Below, in pieces: positions 45,851-57,504 of a stretch of DNA of 64,000 bases. Location: positions 16,321,433-16,385,432 of the forward strand of contig OX457036.1 in assembly GCA_949752735.1 (NCBI GenBank). Direction: 5' to 3'. Every line of letters begins with the position of its first letter. Position 1 is the stretch's first letter. A model generated the notes under the pieces. The model ran no database searches. It was not told where the DNA came from and saw only the letters and a list, made by a program, of their open reading frames with translations. A program made the position numbers and the translations under genes. Origin of the DNA: Lumbricus terrestris (Eukaryota > Annelida > Clitellata > Crassiclitellata > Lumbricidae).

Positions 45851-46325
45851 CCTACTGTTCATTATTATAGTTACTGAGATGTGGTGATCGATAGACAGAA
45901 ATTATCTTTCCCTATCAAAATCATTGACACGAGTGTCATCACATTCGTTATAGATGCCTTCTTTATTATCGCATTCACTGCAGCTGCTCCCGAGCAGCTG
46001 CATGTATGATCATCTGACAATAGGACTCGGGTCTCCTTTGGACTACTGTTAGGAATTACTCTTTTGTACCCCATTGAGTCGCAAATACAATGTCTGTATG
46101 ATTGTTGTAAAAACTCATATACCGAAGCTACATGAGTACTGAGAGAGAAGCAATGCTTCCCTTATATGGTTGCAAAACACTGGAATGAACTAATTCACTA
46201 CTAGGAAGAGATGAAAGTTAGTTGAAAAGTACATGTAGCTGTAGCACACAAGCGCCTATGTACAGTTATACACCAGGTCGTATTAACTCGTCCAAAAAGT
46301 ACGACAGTTTTTGCATGTAGGCCTA
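45851..46325 (+). other. no recognisable gene
   Basis: Unique-looking sequence including a GCAGCTGCTCCCGAGCAGCTGC inverted repeat near 45979-46000; no coding motif. Confidence 0.4.
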
Positions 46326-46327
46326 TA

Positions 46328-47098
46328 CAGTGTGCGCCAAAAAAGACCCCGTAGGTTTGTTGCCCATATCGTAGGTTTGTTGCGAGAAATAAGAATTTCC
46401 AAATGAAATTTTACACGCTCAAAGACAATTCCTATTTAAACATGATGGTAAAATTTCATTAACATATTTCATACAGAACAAAAGTTATACCACTTTTAGT
46501 TAGGCCACCCATCATTCTTTGACGATTCTAAATAGAAACACAACAAAAAGTAGCAAAAACACGACTTTATCAAGTCCCATCTCAAATAACTGTGGTCAAA
46601 TGAACTTGGTAGTGCTGCAAAACTTGTGTTCAATGTGCCCACCACCAGTGCCAAAACTTCGTTCGAGTAACTTTGCAAAGTTATTGATGGACCTGTTGAT
46701 TAATCTGACAGATACCTTATTTACCAATTTTATTGTCATCTTGCTAAGTGACTTCTCAGTCACGCGCAGCTACGCTGGTACCCTGTTTATTTTTTAAATT
46801 GTAATAATAATGATCATCTTGCAATATCAAGGCTATTTGATACCATTTATTTGAGATGAGAAAAAATCGTGTTTTTTTACTTTTTTGTTGCGTTTCGTTT
46901 TTGAATCGTCAAAAAACGGAGGGTGATCTCAATAAAAGTGGGGTATCTTTTGTTGTGTTTGAGATATTTTGATGAAATCTGATCATCATGTGTAAATAAT
47001 ATGAATTGTCTTTAAGAATGTAGAATTTCATTTTGAAATTTTTACTTTTGGTCAATATATTGGCAAAAAAACTAGAGGGTCTTTATTGGCGCAACCTG
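46328..47098. mobile_element. mariner-type long-inverted-repeat MITE
   Basis: TA flanks both ends (46326-46327, 47099-47100). Ends read CAGTGTGCGCCAAAAAAGAC and, inverted, CAGGTTGCGCCAATAAAGAC. Homology between the arms continues, with mismatches, for roughly 230-260 bp (for example AAAGACAATTC and TTGACGATTC in both), leaving a short centre. No transposase frame. Confidence 0.82.
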
Positions 47099-47159
47099 TA
47101 CATTGTACGTGTACCTTCAATATGAATTTGGCTTTGTCCTCTGCTTTACTATGATTACA

Positions 47160-48594
47160 GTTCTACTTGTCTTCCATATTTTTATCTTTTAGAGCCTACA
47201 GCCACTATTCGCAAACCTTCCACTCTCTTGTTGCATTCCTCAATGTTCCGTATTGAATACACAGCTCTTCATTTTATACACCACTCCTTTAAGTCATGTC
47301 ATAGAAGACCATAGCCTACGACACCCAGCTTTATATCCTTTTCCACAATGCATTTGCCATTCCTTTTGTTCAATTTCTCAATGTGGTCAATATAATCCCT
47401 CAATGGATGTCGTTTTACCTCCTCTGCCTCAACTCCTCCAAAATACAGTTCATTATTCTAGGCCTCCTGACCAAACCAAGAAAATACCCGACCTTTCCGT
47501 ACAGCTATTAACTAACTCTTCATCTCTTCCTAGTCGTACCTTTACCTCTGATGCATAGGCGCAACCACCCTATGGGACCCACGGGACTCGTCCCCCAACT
47601 TTTTAGTGGTCCCCTAGCTTTATTATTATGGTCCCCCAACTTTTAGGACGTGATTCATTATGGTCCCCCTCCAACTTTTAGGACGTGACTACGCCTATGC
47701 TCTGATGCCCATGTCCGCAATATTGGTGTAATATTTGATTCATACCCATACTTATCTAACCACACATCTAACCTAGGTGCTCTTGCTTCATTCACATACG
47801 TGACCTCTGCTGCATCCGACCTTGGTTTGATTTCAAATTGCTACATCCATCGTCCACTCAAAGCTTGGTTACTGTAATTCCCTGTTCTTAAACCTTGAAT
47901 CCGCTCAACATAAGCGCTCCCCAACTCATCGAAAAGTCATTAGCCAGAGCCGTCAGCAGAACACCCAGACATAATCACTTCATCACATCAACCCCATCCT
48001 CAAATAAGTCACTTCGCTGGTTGAAAATTCCAGAGTGTATCCCCTTCAAAGCTCTCTCCTTGACCTACAACTCCCTACAATGATCCCAGCCTAAATTGTC
48101 TTCGAGAGCTGTTCAGCATTCAGCCAAACCACTCTAGCCGATCAACCTCTTGTGTTACTCTTGCTCGACCGCCGGTTACAAGTCATCCCATGTTCTCAAA
48201 CCGAGCCATATCCAACTCAGCACCACGCCTTTTGAATGATCTGCCTCCTGAATTCTGCTCATTTGAACTTTCTCCACCATCATTACTATTTTCATACCAT
48301 CATCTGCCTCATGCACCTCTATCAATCACACTAAGGCTTTTCACTGGAAATTGAAGACACTCTTCTTCAAGAACTCTGCACTGTCTCATCTGATCATCCA
48401 CCTTCCAATTCTCGACACAGATGACACACGCCTTAACAGTTACTACCCCCACTCTGACTCTATGACAACCGACCCGGCATTCTTTAGACTACAGTAACTC
48501 TTGCCGCAACCCCTATTGACATAACGCAGCACTCTTGAATAAGCTAGTGCCCCGAGTTTGACTTTCGAGCGGCGATTTAGAAGTTTGGAGGCGC
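47160..48594 (+). mobile_element. L2/CR1-like LINE relic, split by a MITE
   Basis: Decayed frames read NPSMDVVLPPLPQ (near 47400), then VRNIGVIFDSYPYLSNHTSN (after the MITE), SLARAVSRTPRHNHF and SLRWLKIPECIPFKALSLTY (47895-48083). These match the C-terminal part of L2/CR1 reverse transcriptases and the copy at 37965. The 3' end keeps AATAAGCTAGTGCC. Confidence 0.75.
47554..47699. mobile_element. hAT-type MITE nested in the L2 relic
   Basis: Ends CATAGGCGCAACC and, inverted, CATAGGCGTAGTC, flanked by the exact 8-bp duplication CTCTGATG (47546-47553 and 47700-47707). Internal GGTCCCCCAACTTTT words are repeated. A partial relative lies at 50310-50387. Confidence 0.88.
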
Positions 48595-48599
48595 AAGTC

Positions 48600-48790
48600 T
48601 TATACGATTACGAATGAACACTCGATGCAGGAACTCGATGATATTTTATTTGCATTACAATCACTTACAAGCTTACATAATAAATTGGCGTCTTGTATTT
48701 TGATTAGAAAATTACGGGGCACGTGCCCCAAATGTCCGCCATTATGACACCAAATATAAGTAGGCCCAGTTAAATGAATCATATGTAGGT
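48600..48790 (-). repeat. inverted copy of the CACGTG-palindrome repeat
   Basis: Contains GGGGCACGTGCCCC at 48717-48730 and, inverted, the AAATAAAATATNATCGAGTTCCTGCAT-like block of the 45.3-45.8 kb units. Confidence 0.7.
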
Positions 48791-48799
48791 CTACATATA

Positions 48800-48910
48800 A
48801 TGGTATGTACTTTCTGGCACATTTGACTGCAAATGGTCAGGTGTCTTGTATTTGGAAAGACAGAAACATTCACACCAGACATGAAAAGAGGCCAACTGAA
48901 ACATATAATT
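48800..48910 (+). repeat. direct repeat copy 1 flanking the 49 kb microsatellite
   Basis: CTGGCACATTTGACTGCAAA...CTTGTATTTGGAAAGACA...ACATTCACACC...GAC is matched by 49,978-50,060. Confidence 0.75.
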
Positions 48911-49188
48911 TTATTGCATGAATTATTTCTTCTCGCATTATCCTTCCAAAATATCAATTCACAGTCATATTGGGGGGGGGGGGGTGTGCGAAAGGTGTGA
49001 TGATACATGTATTTGTTTGAAAAATATTGTGCCTGAGCGACTCCATGATGATTTATTATTATGTTTAGACATAGGCCTACATAGGATTGATTTAGTTAGG
49101 TTCTGGCTCTTTTTTTCTTGCTGTTATATTTCTGTGGTAATGCACGTCTACACGATGGGCGCAGACTTTTAGGGTATTTGTAACTTGC

Positions 49189-49399
49189 ATGTATGTATGT
49201 ATGTATGTATGTATGTATGTATGTATGTATGTATGTATGTATGTATGTATGTATGTATGTATGTATGTATGTATGTATGTATGTATGTATGAAGGTATGT
49301 ATGTATGTATGTATGTATGTATGTATGTATGTATGTATGTATGTATGTATGTATGTATGTATGTATGTATGTATGCATGTATGTATGTATGTATGTATG

Positions 49400-49433
<34 letters not shown>

Positions 49434-49953
49434 TGTATGTATGTATGTATGTATGTATGTATGTATGTATGTATGTATGCATGTATGTATGTATGCATGC
49501 ATGCATGTCTGTATGTACAGTATGTATGTGTATAAAATTATGTATGTATGTATGTATGTATGTATGTATGTATGTATGTATGTATGTATGTATGTATGTA
49601 TGTATGTATGTATGTATGTATGTATGTATGCATGCATGTATGCATGTATACATGGATGGATGGATGGATGGATGGATGGATGGATGGATGGATGGATGGA
49701 TGGATGGATGGATGGATGGATGGATGGATGGATGGATGGATGGATGGATGGATGGATGGATGGATGGATGGATGGATGGATGGATGGATGGATGGATGGA
49801 TGGATGGATGGATGGATGGATGGATGGATGGATGGATGGATGGATGGATGGATGGATGGATGGATGGATGGATGGATGGATGGATGGATGGATGGATGGA
49901 TGGATGGATGGATGGATGGATGGATGGATGGATGGATGGATGGATGGATGTAG
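49189..49953 (+). repeat. ATGT then GGAT tetranucleotide microsatellite, ~765 bp
   Basis: ATGT units (49189-49647, interrupted near 49500-49540), then uninterrupted GGAT units (~49651-49949). The long open frames on both strands are artefacts of the tetranucleotide. Confidence 0.98.
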
Positions 49954-49969
49954 GTCTAAATAATAATAT

Positions 49970-50065
49970 TATACATTCTGGCACAAATGACTGCAAATGA
50001 CCGGGTACTTTGCATTTGGAAAGACATAAACATTCGCACCGGACACGAAAATAGCCTGCTGAAAG
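49970..50065 (+). repeat. direct repeat copy 2 flanking the 49 kb microsatellite
   Basis: CTGGCACAAATGACTGCAAA...TTGCATTTGGAAAGACA...ACATTCGCACCGGACA matches copy 1 at about 48,813-48,885. The microsatellite lies between the copies. Confidence 0.75.
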
Positions 50066-50309
50066 AATGTCAAAACTCAAGAGTAACACAATATTATCAC
50101 CAAAGAACAGTTTACGTGATTCACACATAGGAACAGTTTCACGTGCAAGCTGTGTGAGACGCCAACACTGTCGGGGTAAGATGTAGATGTGCGGGTAGGA
50201 TTAAAACGCTTTTGATTCGGCATTAATGTTGTATTAATGCTGTGAAGCTACGCTGTTAATATCTATAGGCCTATTGAAATGGCTATTTGCAGCAGTCTGT
50301 GGCAAAAGT

Positions 50310-50387
50310 TGGGAGGGACCGTCCGAGGCCTCTCGTCGAAAGTTGGGGGGACGGTCCCGTGGGTCTCGTAGGGTTGTTGTGCCTATG
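50310..50387 (-). mobile_element. partial copy of the CATAGGCG hAT MITE
   Basis: Inverted, it reads CATAGGCACAACAACCCTAC then GAGACCCACGGGAC and CCCCCAACTTT, matching 47554-47640. The other terminus is not recognisable. Confidence 0.55.
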
Positions 50388-50664
50388 TCCACAATGCACA
50401 ATGGCCATTGATTATTCGTCTCAGATTGACAAGATTCAAATTATAAATGTGTAGGCCTACACGCAGATGATTAGTAGGAAGTCTAAGCAGGCCCGCCGAT
50501 AGAAATTCCGGGCCCATGGGCTGAGCAGTCACCGGCCCTAAAGTCATAAAACTACCTTTAAGTTTTCAGGACAAATTTAAATAAAGCAAATAAAAATAGC
50601 AAAAGTGTGGGTGCGAATGTACGCTGTTAGATCTATATAGGCTACATTATGATTTTTGATATAA

Positions 50665-50931
50665 TCAGTTCTTAATATAATGAGTTAAAATTTCAAATTT
50701 ATGGTAATCAAAATACTTTTCTAGATATAGGCTAACCAGAGCAAAATTGCTTACAATAAGCTTATCCTCGTAGTTCAATGATTTTGCAAGGTCATTAATT
50801 TTGCGACTGCAAGAGTATAATAAGCCTATATTCAGTTTATTTTGTTTAATGACAGATCGTTGAATATTTTTAGTTTGTTTGAGCTTGCTGAACGATCTTT
50901 CAGCTTCCGTAACAGTCACACGTCCTGACAT
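50665..50931 (-). pseudogene. hAT transposase C-terminal (dimerisation) fragment
   Basis: Reads VTVTEAERSFSKLKQTKNIQ, matching the hAT C-terminal dimerisation signature (V..xxAERSFSxLK.IK..LR) also known from ZMYM1-like proteins. The frame starts at the edge of an inserted segment at ~50932; the upstream catalytic part is missing. A short upstream coding remnant may persist at 51190-51256. Confidence 0.78.
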
Positions 50932-51198
50932 AGGCGTACGGGACGTTTCGGCAGCGGGGGGTAAAAAAAATTCAGCCAGAAAAACCTGATGATCTTTTCT
51001 TTAGTCATCCATCCAAAAAAATTAGGATTTTCCCGACCGAAAAATCTGGTGCCCGAAAAAATCCTCCCGTACCTGTTTTGCCTGAAAAAATTTCCCAAAT
51101 TTTTTGGCCCGTCCATGCCTCTTTTGCTCGAATAACATATTTGCCCGAAATTTGGCGGGGCATTTGCCCCCCCCCCCTGGACCCCACCTCGTACGCTG
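50932..51198. mobile_element. MITE-like insertion within the hAT relic
   Basis: Bounded by TAGGCGTACGGGACG and, inverted, CAGCGTACGAGGTGGGG, whose cores GCGTACG(G/A)G match. G/C runs lie near both ends. It interrupts the transposase. I could not identify a target-site duplication, so the ends are approximate. Confidence 0.5.
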
Positions 51199-51378
51199 GC
51201 AGAGTGCCAAGATCAAAACCAAGCCTTTCCACAATTTCTATAATTTCAGTTTTCATAAGTTTTGTTTATAATGTCATCTTTTGGAATAACAATACTAACA
51301 CCACAACATCACTTTCATCCATTCGTTTAGCCTACATTCATCAGGCACGTTTAATTCACTAGAATCAACCGTAGTGGG

Positions 51379-51549
51379 CATGGGCGGAGTTTGGTTTTCG
51401 TTCTTGGAGGGGCTAACTTATGAGTCCGCGCCTTCTTGGGGGGGAGGGGAGCTAAGCCTGGGAAAAGATATCGTTTACACTGTAAACAAACCTGAATCTG
51501 GGTTTTCTTGGGGGGCATAGCCCACAACCCCTGATAAACTCCGCCCATG
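51379..51549. mobile_element. hAT-type MITE nested in hAT relic C
   Basis: Perfect ends CATGGGCGGAGTTT at both sides with the exact 8-bp duplication GTAGTGGG (51371-51378 and 51550-51557). Confidence 0.9.
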
Positions 51550-52183
51550 GTAGTGGGTGTGATTAACCATCCGATTTGTCTAACTTTGATATTCATAATT
51601 TAGATAGAATAGACCTAGGCCCACTTAACCTATGTTACTGCCGACTTTTGCCTATTCAAACGCTCATATTAGCTTTTTGTTTTCGTTTTACAGTAGTCCT
51701 CCAGATTTTTATTTTTATTCAACTTTAGCCTAGTCTACGAAAGAAATTTAGGCTATCATTTATAACCTAGATTTGCTTGTTTTATGATTGAAGTCGGGCA
51801 ACAAAAACCAGTGGCTGGTCACTGATTGGAATAACCTTCCGGACCTTATAGACCTAGGCAAATCATCTTTATTAGTTTACTCTTCAAGAAAAAACTTGAA
51901 GACTTAAATTAGGCCTTGCTGTTTAAGAGTTATTATGAGTAGACGTTCCTGTTACGCGCTTTCATGCAAGATTCTTTTGCTAGGCGCTTGCTTTATAAAT
52001 GACAGTTTGATAATAATAGCCGAGTAATAATAATAATATTAACATTATTAATAATAATAGTAATATAAATAAAATAATAATGTTCAGTCTGGCGCGGGCC
52101 CCCTAAAAGCTCCCGAACCCCTGGGCATTTGTCCCCCTCCCCCAGGTCCCTCTGCTCCCCCTCTCGGCGGGCCTGAGTCTAAG

Positions 52184-53222
52184 TGACATGAAGGCTAGGT
52201 GAAACTGATAGAACATAAAGAGACCTATTGGAGGTGTCTTTGCAAGCAGCGCAGGTCGACCAGGAATGTGACGTGACGGCTCACCACTCCGATTCACGCA
52301 TAATAAGTATTCATAAGCCCCTCAGCGGAGCGACCTGTGTGTGGTTTGATCTTGCAACAAAGAGCCGTTGCCACTGTATACCCTTAATTCGATATTGAAT
52401 GATTCCCCCCTCTATCGGTAGTAAGATCTTATTGAGGGTGAGACCCATTGCTGCTTGAAGTCTTTCTTATTTCCTCTAGGCTGTCAAGGTGAGAGCGCCA
52501 CGGAATAGCTAATAGCGTGCAAGGCGCATAATAAATTCCCGTAATTATAGCCTACCATACAAGACAATAGACAGCCTACATAAATGCGTTCATGATTCAT
52601 GCATACATAACATGCATAATAAGTACATTATGTTATCATCATATAATATTATTTTGAGTGTGGTCTCTCAGATTTGAAAGGAAAAATAGATCAGTTCATG
52701 TCGAAACCACAATATAACGCATATTTGAATTATTCACTCCAGTGGATTAGAAATAATATTAAAAACAATTATAATCTTCATGAATAGAGTACTGTGCGTT
52801 AAATAATTTAAACGGGTTCGTCTTTTCGTTTTCTAAATAACTTCAAGCATTATTGTGTACTGGTACGTGCCTAGAAAATGGTGCAAATGTGCACTGCCTG
52901 GTATACTAAGAACAGCTTTTCACATAGTGCACATAAACAATAATATTATTAGCCTATTAGCCACTGCCTAAACATGTGCATAAGAAAGTGACAAACAGCA
53001 TTTTATCATTATAGTTAGATACAATCATGTAATAATTTTTTATTTCTTCCACGGAAAGAATCTGTTTTGGTCGCAGTTTGTGTAGTGAATGTAGGGCATT
53101 TCCACCATGACATATTCCCCGGACATATCCCCCTGACATTTAAAACCCCCGGACGTTCCCCTTGAAGTAGGACATTAACCCCTACATAGACAAAGTTCAA
53201 AAAAATATAAATAAACAAATAC
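52184..53222 (+). other. no recognisable gene
   Basis: AT-rich. Near 53100-53180 a small set of GGACATATCCCC/GGACGTTCCCC-type words recurs. No coding motif. Confidence 0.45.
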
Positions 53223-53606
53223 ATGTATGCATGCATACGTACATATATTTATACCTGGTCATACATACATGTACATACATATAGACAAACAGACATATAC
53301 ATAATTATATATATGTACGTACAAGCATACATACATACATACATACAAACATACTTACATACTTACATACATTCAAACATACATACATGCATGCATACAT
53401 ACATACATACATACATACATACATACATACATACATACATACATACATACATACATACATACATACATACATACATACATACATACATACATACATACAT
53501 ACATACATACATACATACATACATACATACATACATACATACATACATACATACATACATACATACATACATACATGCATACAGTACATACATACATAGT
53601 ACATAC

Positions 53607-53638
<32 letters not shown>

Positions 53639-53858
53639 CATACATACATACATACATACATACATACATACATACATACATACATACATACATACATACA
53701 TACAAACATGCATACATACATACATACAAATATATACGCACGTCTGTATGTATGCATGTATGTATGTATATATGTGTGTATGTAAGTATGTATGTATGTA
53801 TGTATGTATGTATGTATGTATGTATGTATGTTTGTATGTATGTATGTATGTATGTAGG

Positions 53859-53889
<31 letters not shown>

Positions 53890-54125
53890 TGTATGTATGT
53901 ATGTATGTATGTATGTATGTATGTATGTATGTATGTATGTATGTATGTATGTATGTATGTATGTATGTATGTATGTATGTATGTATGTATGTATGTATGT
54001 ATGTATGTATGTATGTATGTATGTATGTATGTATGTATGTATGTATGTATGTATGTATGTATGTATGTATGTATGTATGTATGTATGTATGTAGGATATG
54101 TATGTATGTATCTATGTATGCATGT
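53223..54125. repeat. inverted tetranucleotide microsatellite: CATA array then TATG array
   Basis: CATA units run from ~53223 to 53742 with interruptions, then TATG/ATGT units run to ~54125. The second array is the reverse complement of the first, so the block is a long potential hairpin. Frames across it are artefacts. Confidence 0.97.
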
Positions 54126-54430
54126 ATTTTTTTGGGTTATGTGCATAAATAACATTACATTGACGAATTGTCCTTGGAAAAACAGTCCTAGAACCCAAAC
54201 CTTGTTATTCAGAGTTGCAGAAATCCGTTCGGACCTCAGGAGAAGAAAAATTAGTAAAAAATCAGAATTATTTAAAAAAGTAGCTACGGCTATGTATGTC
54301 ATGTAGGACAGACCTATGGACAAATTATTCATAAAATGCCGACTCTTATTAATTATTTATCGAAAAAATGTTTCACAGCAGTTTTTTTGAGCTTGGTGTC
54401 CGAACGGACCCCACCTGGTAGGATGAGGGT
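54126..54430 (+). mobile_element. possible right end of a piggyBac-like element
   Basis: GGTGTCCGAACGGACCCC (54395-54412) followed by ACCTGGTAGGATGAGGG and TTAA (54431-54434) has the layout of the piggyBac ends elsewhere in the window: an imperfect GGGGTC-type palindrome, then AGGG, then TTAA. No left end was found; the interior frame near 54130-54306 is unrecognised. Confidence 0.4.
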
Positions 54431-54675
54431 TAAAAATAGTTTTATTCAAATGTTTGACATGCTTTAACCCCTTGCAACAGCATTTTTGAATAATATAACC
54501 GAATTGTTTTTGAAGTTGATGATGAAATATGTGACACAGATTTTAGTGTGCGTGAGGTGGCCGGTCCATGAACCCGGGCAAACCAGACAAGGTGCCCTTG
54601 TAGGCAACGGTTTGTAGCTTTGAATAATGATTGAGATGCTCTGGACTAGAAATCTGTTTCCCGTATATATCCGGA

Positions 54676-55360
54676 CTAGATGTGTAACCCGGCGTTGCCC
54701 GGGAAATTTAGGGTTTTAAATACTACTCCACTGTGGTACCCAACGTTGACCGCTAACTTTCGGGTTTTCGCCAACCCACCCCGCTTCCCCAAAAAGCCAA
54801 ACGTAACTCGCTCCTGCGGGGCGCTACGGAAATTATTACTGGGCTTGTATGACGTCATTCGAGCTGTAGACTCTTTTCTAAAGCTCGATACTACTAACGC
54901 GTGAGCGATTAAAACGCTTCTGTCTTAAAAGCTAATAACTCGAGTTCTAAAGTGAAATTTAGGGTTTTAAACACTACTCCACTCTGGTACCCATCGTTGA
55001 CTGCTAAATTTTGGGTTTTCGCCAACCCTCCACCCCACCTCGCTTCCCCAAAAAGCCAAACTTGACCCACCCCTGCGGGGCGCTACGGAAATTATTACTG
55101 GGCGGGTATGACGTCATGCGGAGTAGACTCTTCACCAAAGTGCTACCGTTATCATTTGTTGATGAAATCTGTCTTAAAACGCTAATAATTCGCATTTTAA
55201 AGTGAGTTAGATCTTGAAAATAGTTGCGATGATCTTATAATTTGGGTAAGAATCGATTGGAAGAATTTTTATAAACCGACGCTGTTTCATTTCCGAGCCT
55301 ATTCTGCAGGGGAGAGTCAAAGCGTACAAACAAATAAACAAACATATGGAAAGTGTTTCG
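54676..55360 (-). mobile_element. Helitron-like element with internal duplication
   Basis: On the minus strand the end reads CCCGG-GCAACG-CCGGG (54688-54703) then TTACACATCTAG. Two ~245-bp tandem copies (54,708-54,953 and 54,955-55,201) share GGGTTTTCGCCAACCC, CCCCAAAAAGCCAAAC and GGGGCGCTACGGAAATTATT. No 5' end was determined and no Rep/helicase coding is present. The far boundary is approximate. Confidence 0.5.
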
Positions 55361-55444
55361 GAATTATAATATAGATAACTTCGTTAGCCGTCGTCTGATC
55401 TCGGACACAAAGGCGAGATCGTCTTTGTTGTTTCCACGGCTAAG

Positions 55445-55607
55445 GGGGAAAATCTATTATCATTGTCATTATCATAATCATTATCATTATCATTGTCATT
55501 ATCATTATCATCATCATCACCAGCATCATCATCATCATCATCACCATCATCATCATCACCATCACCATCACCATCACCATCACCATCACCATCACCATCA
55601 CCATCAC

Positions 55608-55678
<71 letters not shown>

Positions 55679-55799
55679 CTATCATTACCATTATTATTGT
55701 TATTGTTATTGCTATGGTTATTGTTATTTTTATTTTATTATTATTACTATTATTGTTACTATTACAATTTTTATTGCTATTATCATCATTTTTATTATT
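55445..55799 (+). repeat. CAT/CAC trinucleotide microsatellite grading into ATT
   Basis: Interrupted CAT, CACCAT and CAT units, then ATT-rich units. The poly-His and poly-Met frames are artefacts. Confidence 0.96.
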
Positions 55800-55807
55800 A
55801 TCAGTCA

Positions 55808-55959
55808 CAGTGGAGTAGCCAGGAATTTTTCATGGAGTTTTATGGCCGGAAACCCTTTTTTTTTGCTATTTTTCTTACTTAAAAAATAACCCTAAAAAAC
55901 ATTTTTTTCCGGAGCCAATAGGGGGTTAACCCCCGAAACACCCCTTGCCTACGCCACTG
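55808..55959. mobile_element. hAT-type MITE (152 bp)
   Basis: Ends CAGTGGAGTAGCCAGG and, inverted, CAGTGGCGTAGGCAAGG, with the exact 8-bp duplication ATCAGTCA (55800-55807 and 55960-55967). The CAGTGGCGTAG end is shared with the element at 29520-31155. Confidence 0.87.
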
Positions 55960-55967
55960 ATCAGTCA

Positions 55968-56169
55968 CTCAATAAATAAATCAATCGATAGATCAATCAA
56001 TTCTTCTATTGTAGCCATGCGCAAGAAAAAAACCAAATTATGACAACGTAGTTTCTGTGGTAACAAAAGAAATGCCACAGAAAGATTACAGTTTTAGCTA
56101 CATAGAGATATTAATAACAAATTAAATCAAACATTTTACAATGGCGGTCATGTGACATAAAAAGGTAAC
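55968..56169 (+). other. no recognisable gene
   Basis: Short AT-rich spacer; begins with decayed AATC/AATA units. Confidence 0.5.
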
Positions 56170-56475
56170 TGACTATGTCTACTGTCTATCCATTAATCCA
56201 TAAATCAATCAATCCGCCAATCCGTCTGTCCAACCATCCATCGAACCATTTAGCTGCATGTCTGTATTTCTGTCTGTATGTGTGTCTGTATGTCTCTCTA
56301 TATGTCTATCTGTCTGTCTGTCCGTCCGCACACCCGCCACTCCCGCCGTCCGTCCGTCCCTCCGACCCTCCGTCCCTTTCCTTTTCGTCCGTCCGTCCGT
56401 CCGTCCGTCCCTCCCTCCCTCCCTCCCTCCCTCCCTCCCTCCCTCCCTCCCTCCCTCCCTCCCTCCCTCCCTACT
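56170..56475 (+). repeat. mixed tetranucleotide repeat ending in CCCT
   Basis: AATC/ATCC, then TCTG/GTCC, then CCCT units. The Pro/Ser- and Gly/Arg/Glu-repeat frames are artefacts. Confidence 0.95.
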
Positions 56476-57504
56476 CGATCTCCCATGATCTGCCCAGGTC
56501 GACTCTGACCCGCTGCGAAGGATTTGGGTCGATTGATTCAAAACGGTGGCCGTGTTCGTCTAACAAACAAACACACAGTCTCACGAAAATATAAAGATGA
56601 CACTTTGCCTGTCGAATCGATGTTATCCAATAAAAAAGCGCCACATGGATGCTGTAAAAACTAAATACATTATATGATTGCATGTAGGACAGCATGACGA
56701 GTATTTTTAATAACAAAACTGATGACACAAAGATGGTTGGGAGTTCCAGCAGCAAGACTTGCCAGTTGATTAAGTGTCACAAAGTGTTTATTCCACTAGT
56801 AAAACTTCAACTTTAAACTGCCTAATAGATAGCACCGAGAATAGCCCGACAGCCACAATATTATTGCCAAAAGCAATTTCAAATTATGAAGTGAAAATGA
56901 ATAACGACGGACAATGGTAAAATTGCAGTGACGGGGTGCCACAACGTCTTTGAAGCCTTATCAACGGGTCGCCATACCAAAAGGTGTTGAGTACGGCTGC
57001 CCTAAATGATCACCTGGACAGTCCTGGAAATGTGACCATTCCTCACCCTCTAAATTCCAATGCTCTTCCTTGTTTAACTTTATGTCGAAGCAACACAACA
57101 CACTGGAGTCAAGCCAATCAACAGCTTGTTGTTGTTTAACGACGCTGTCATTTCAAAGATGATTTGCTAGCTTGTGACTGGCGATGTCGGAGTTGAAGGA
57201 TCAGTCGCAATTTATATAGCTCCCAATTTTATTCACATGGACGCGCTCCCACAAAGTCTGGAGTAGCGCGGAATTTAGCGACTCACAGAAATAATAACAG
57301 GTAGAGGGGGATGAGTCACCATTTTCATGTGAAGATAATTAAATTGCACAGAGCCGACACAAAGAGGTCTTTCAAGGGTCCTTGTGAACCAGCAAATGCG
57401 GAGGGGAGGTGCGATAATACCCGAGGGCACTAAGATTTGCCACCCCACATATTCTAAGAGTTATAAACGCCAATACAAAGAATGAGCTGTTAGGCCTACA
57501 TAAC
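56476..57504 (+). other. no recognisable gene
   Basis: Unique-looking sequence. The GGGTCGCCATACCAAAAGGT string near 56,968 resembles a hAT-type end, but no partner was seen. Confidence 0.45.

Larger units (their letters stand above)
50488..52175. mobile_element. hAT transposon relic (family C) with nested MITEs
   Basis: Ends CAGGCCCGCCGATAG and, inverted, CAGGCCCGCCGAGAG, flanked by the exact 8-bp duplication AGTCTAAG (50480-50487 and 52176-52183). The interior keeps a transposase C-terminal fragment on the minus strand and two inserted MITE-like segments. Confidence 0.92.

Noticed and set aside
49092..50128. Long MYVC/HTYI/GWMD/HPSI repeat frames on both strands
   Set aside because: Tetranucleotide microsatellites have no stops in several frames.
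53223..54332. Frames of more than 300 codons on both strands
   Set aside because: Translations of CATA/TATG arrays.
55353..55889. His-rich 178-codon frame
   Set aside because: CAT/CAC microsatellite.
56930..57010. hAT-type right end (GGGTCGCCATACCAAAAGGTG)
   Set aside because: No partner end or 8-bp duplication could be found.
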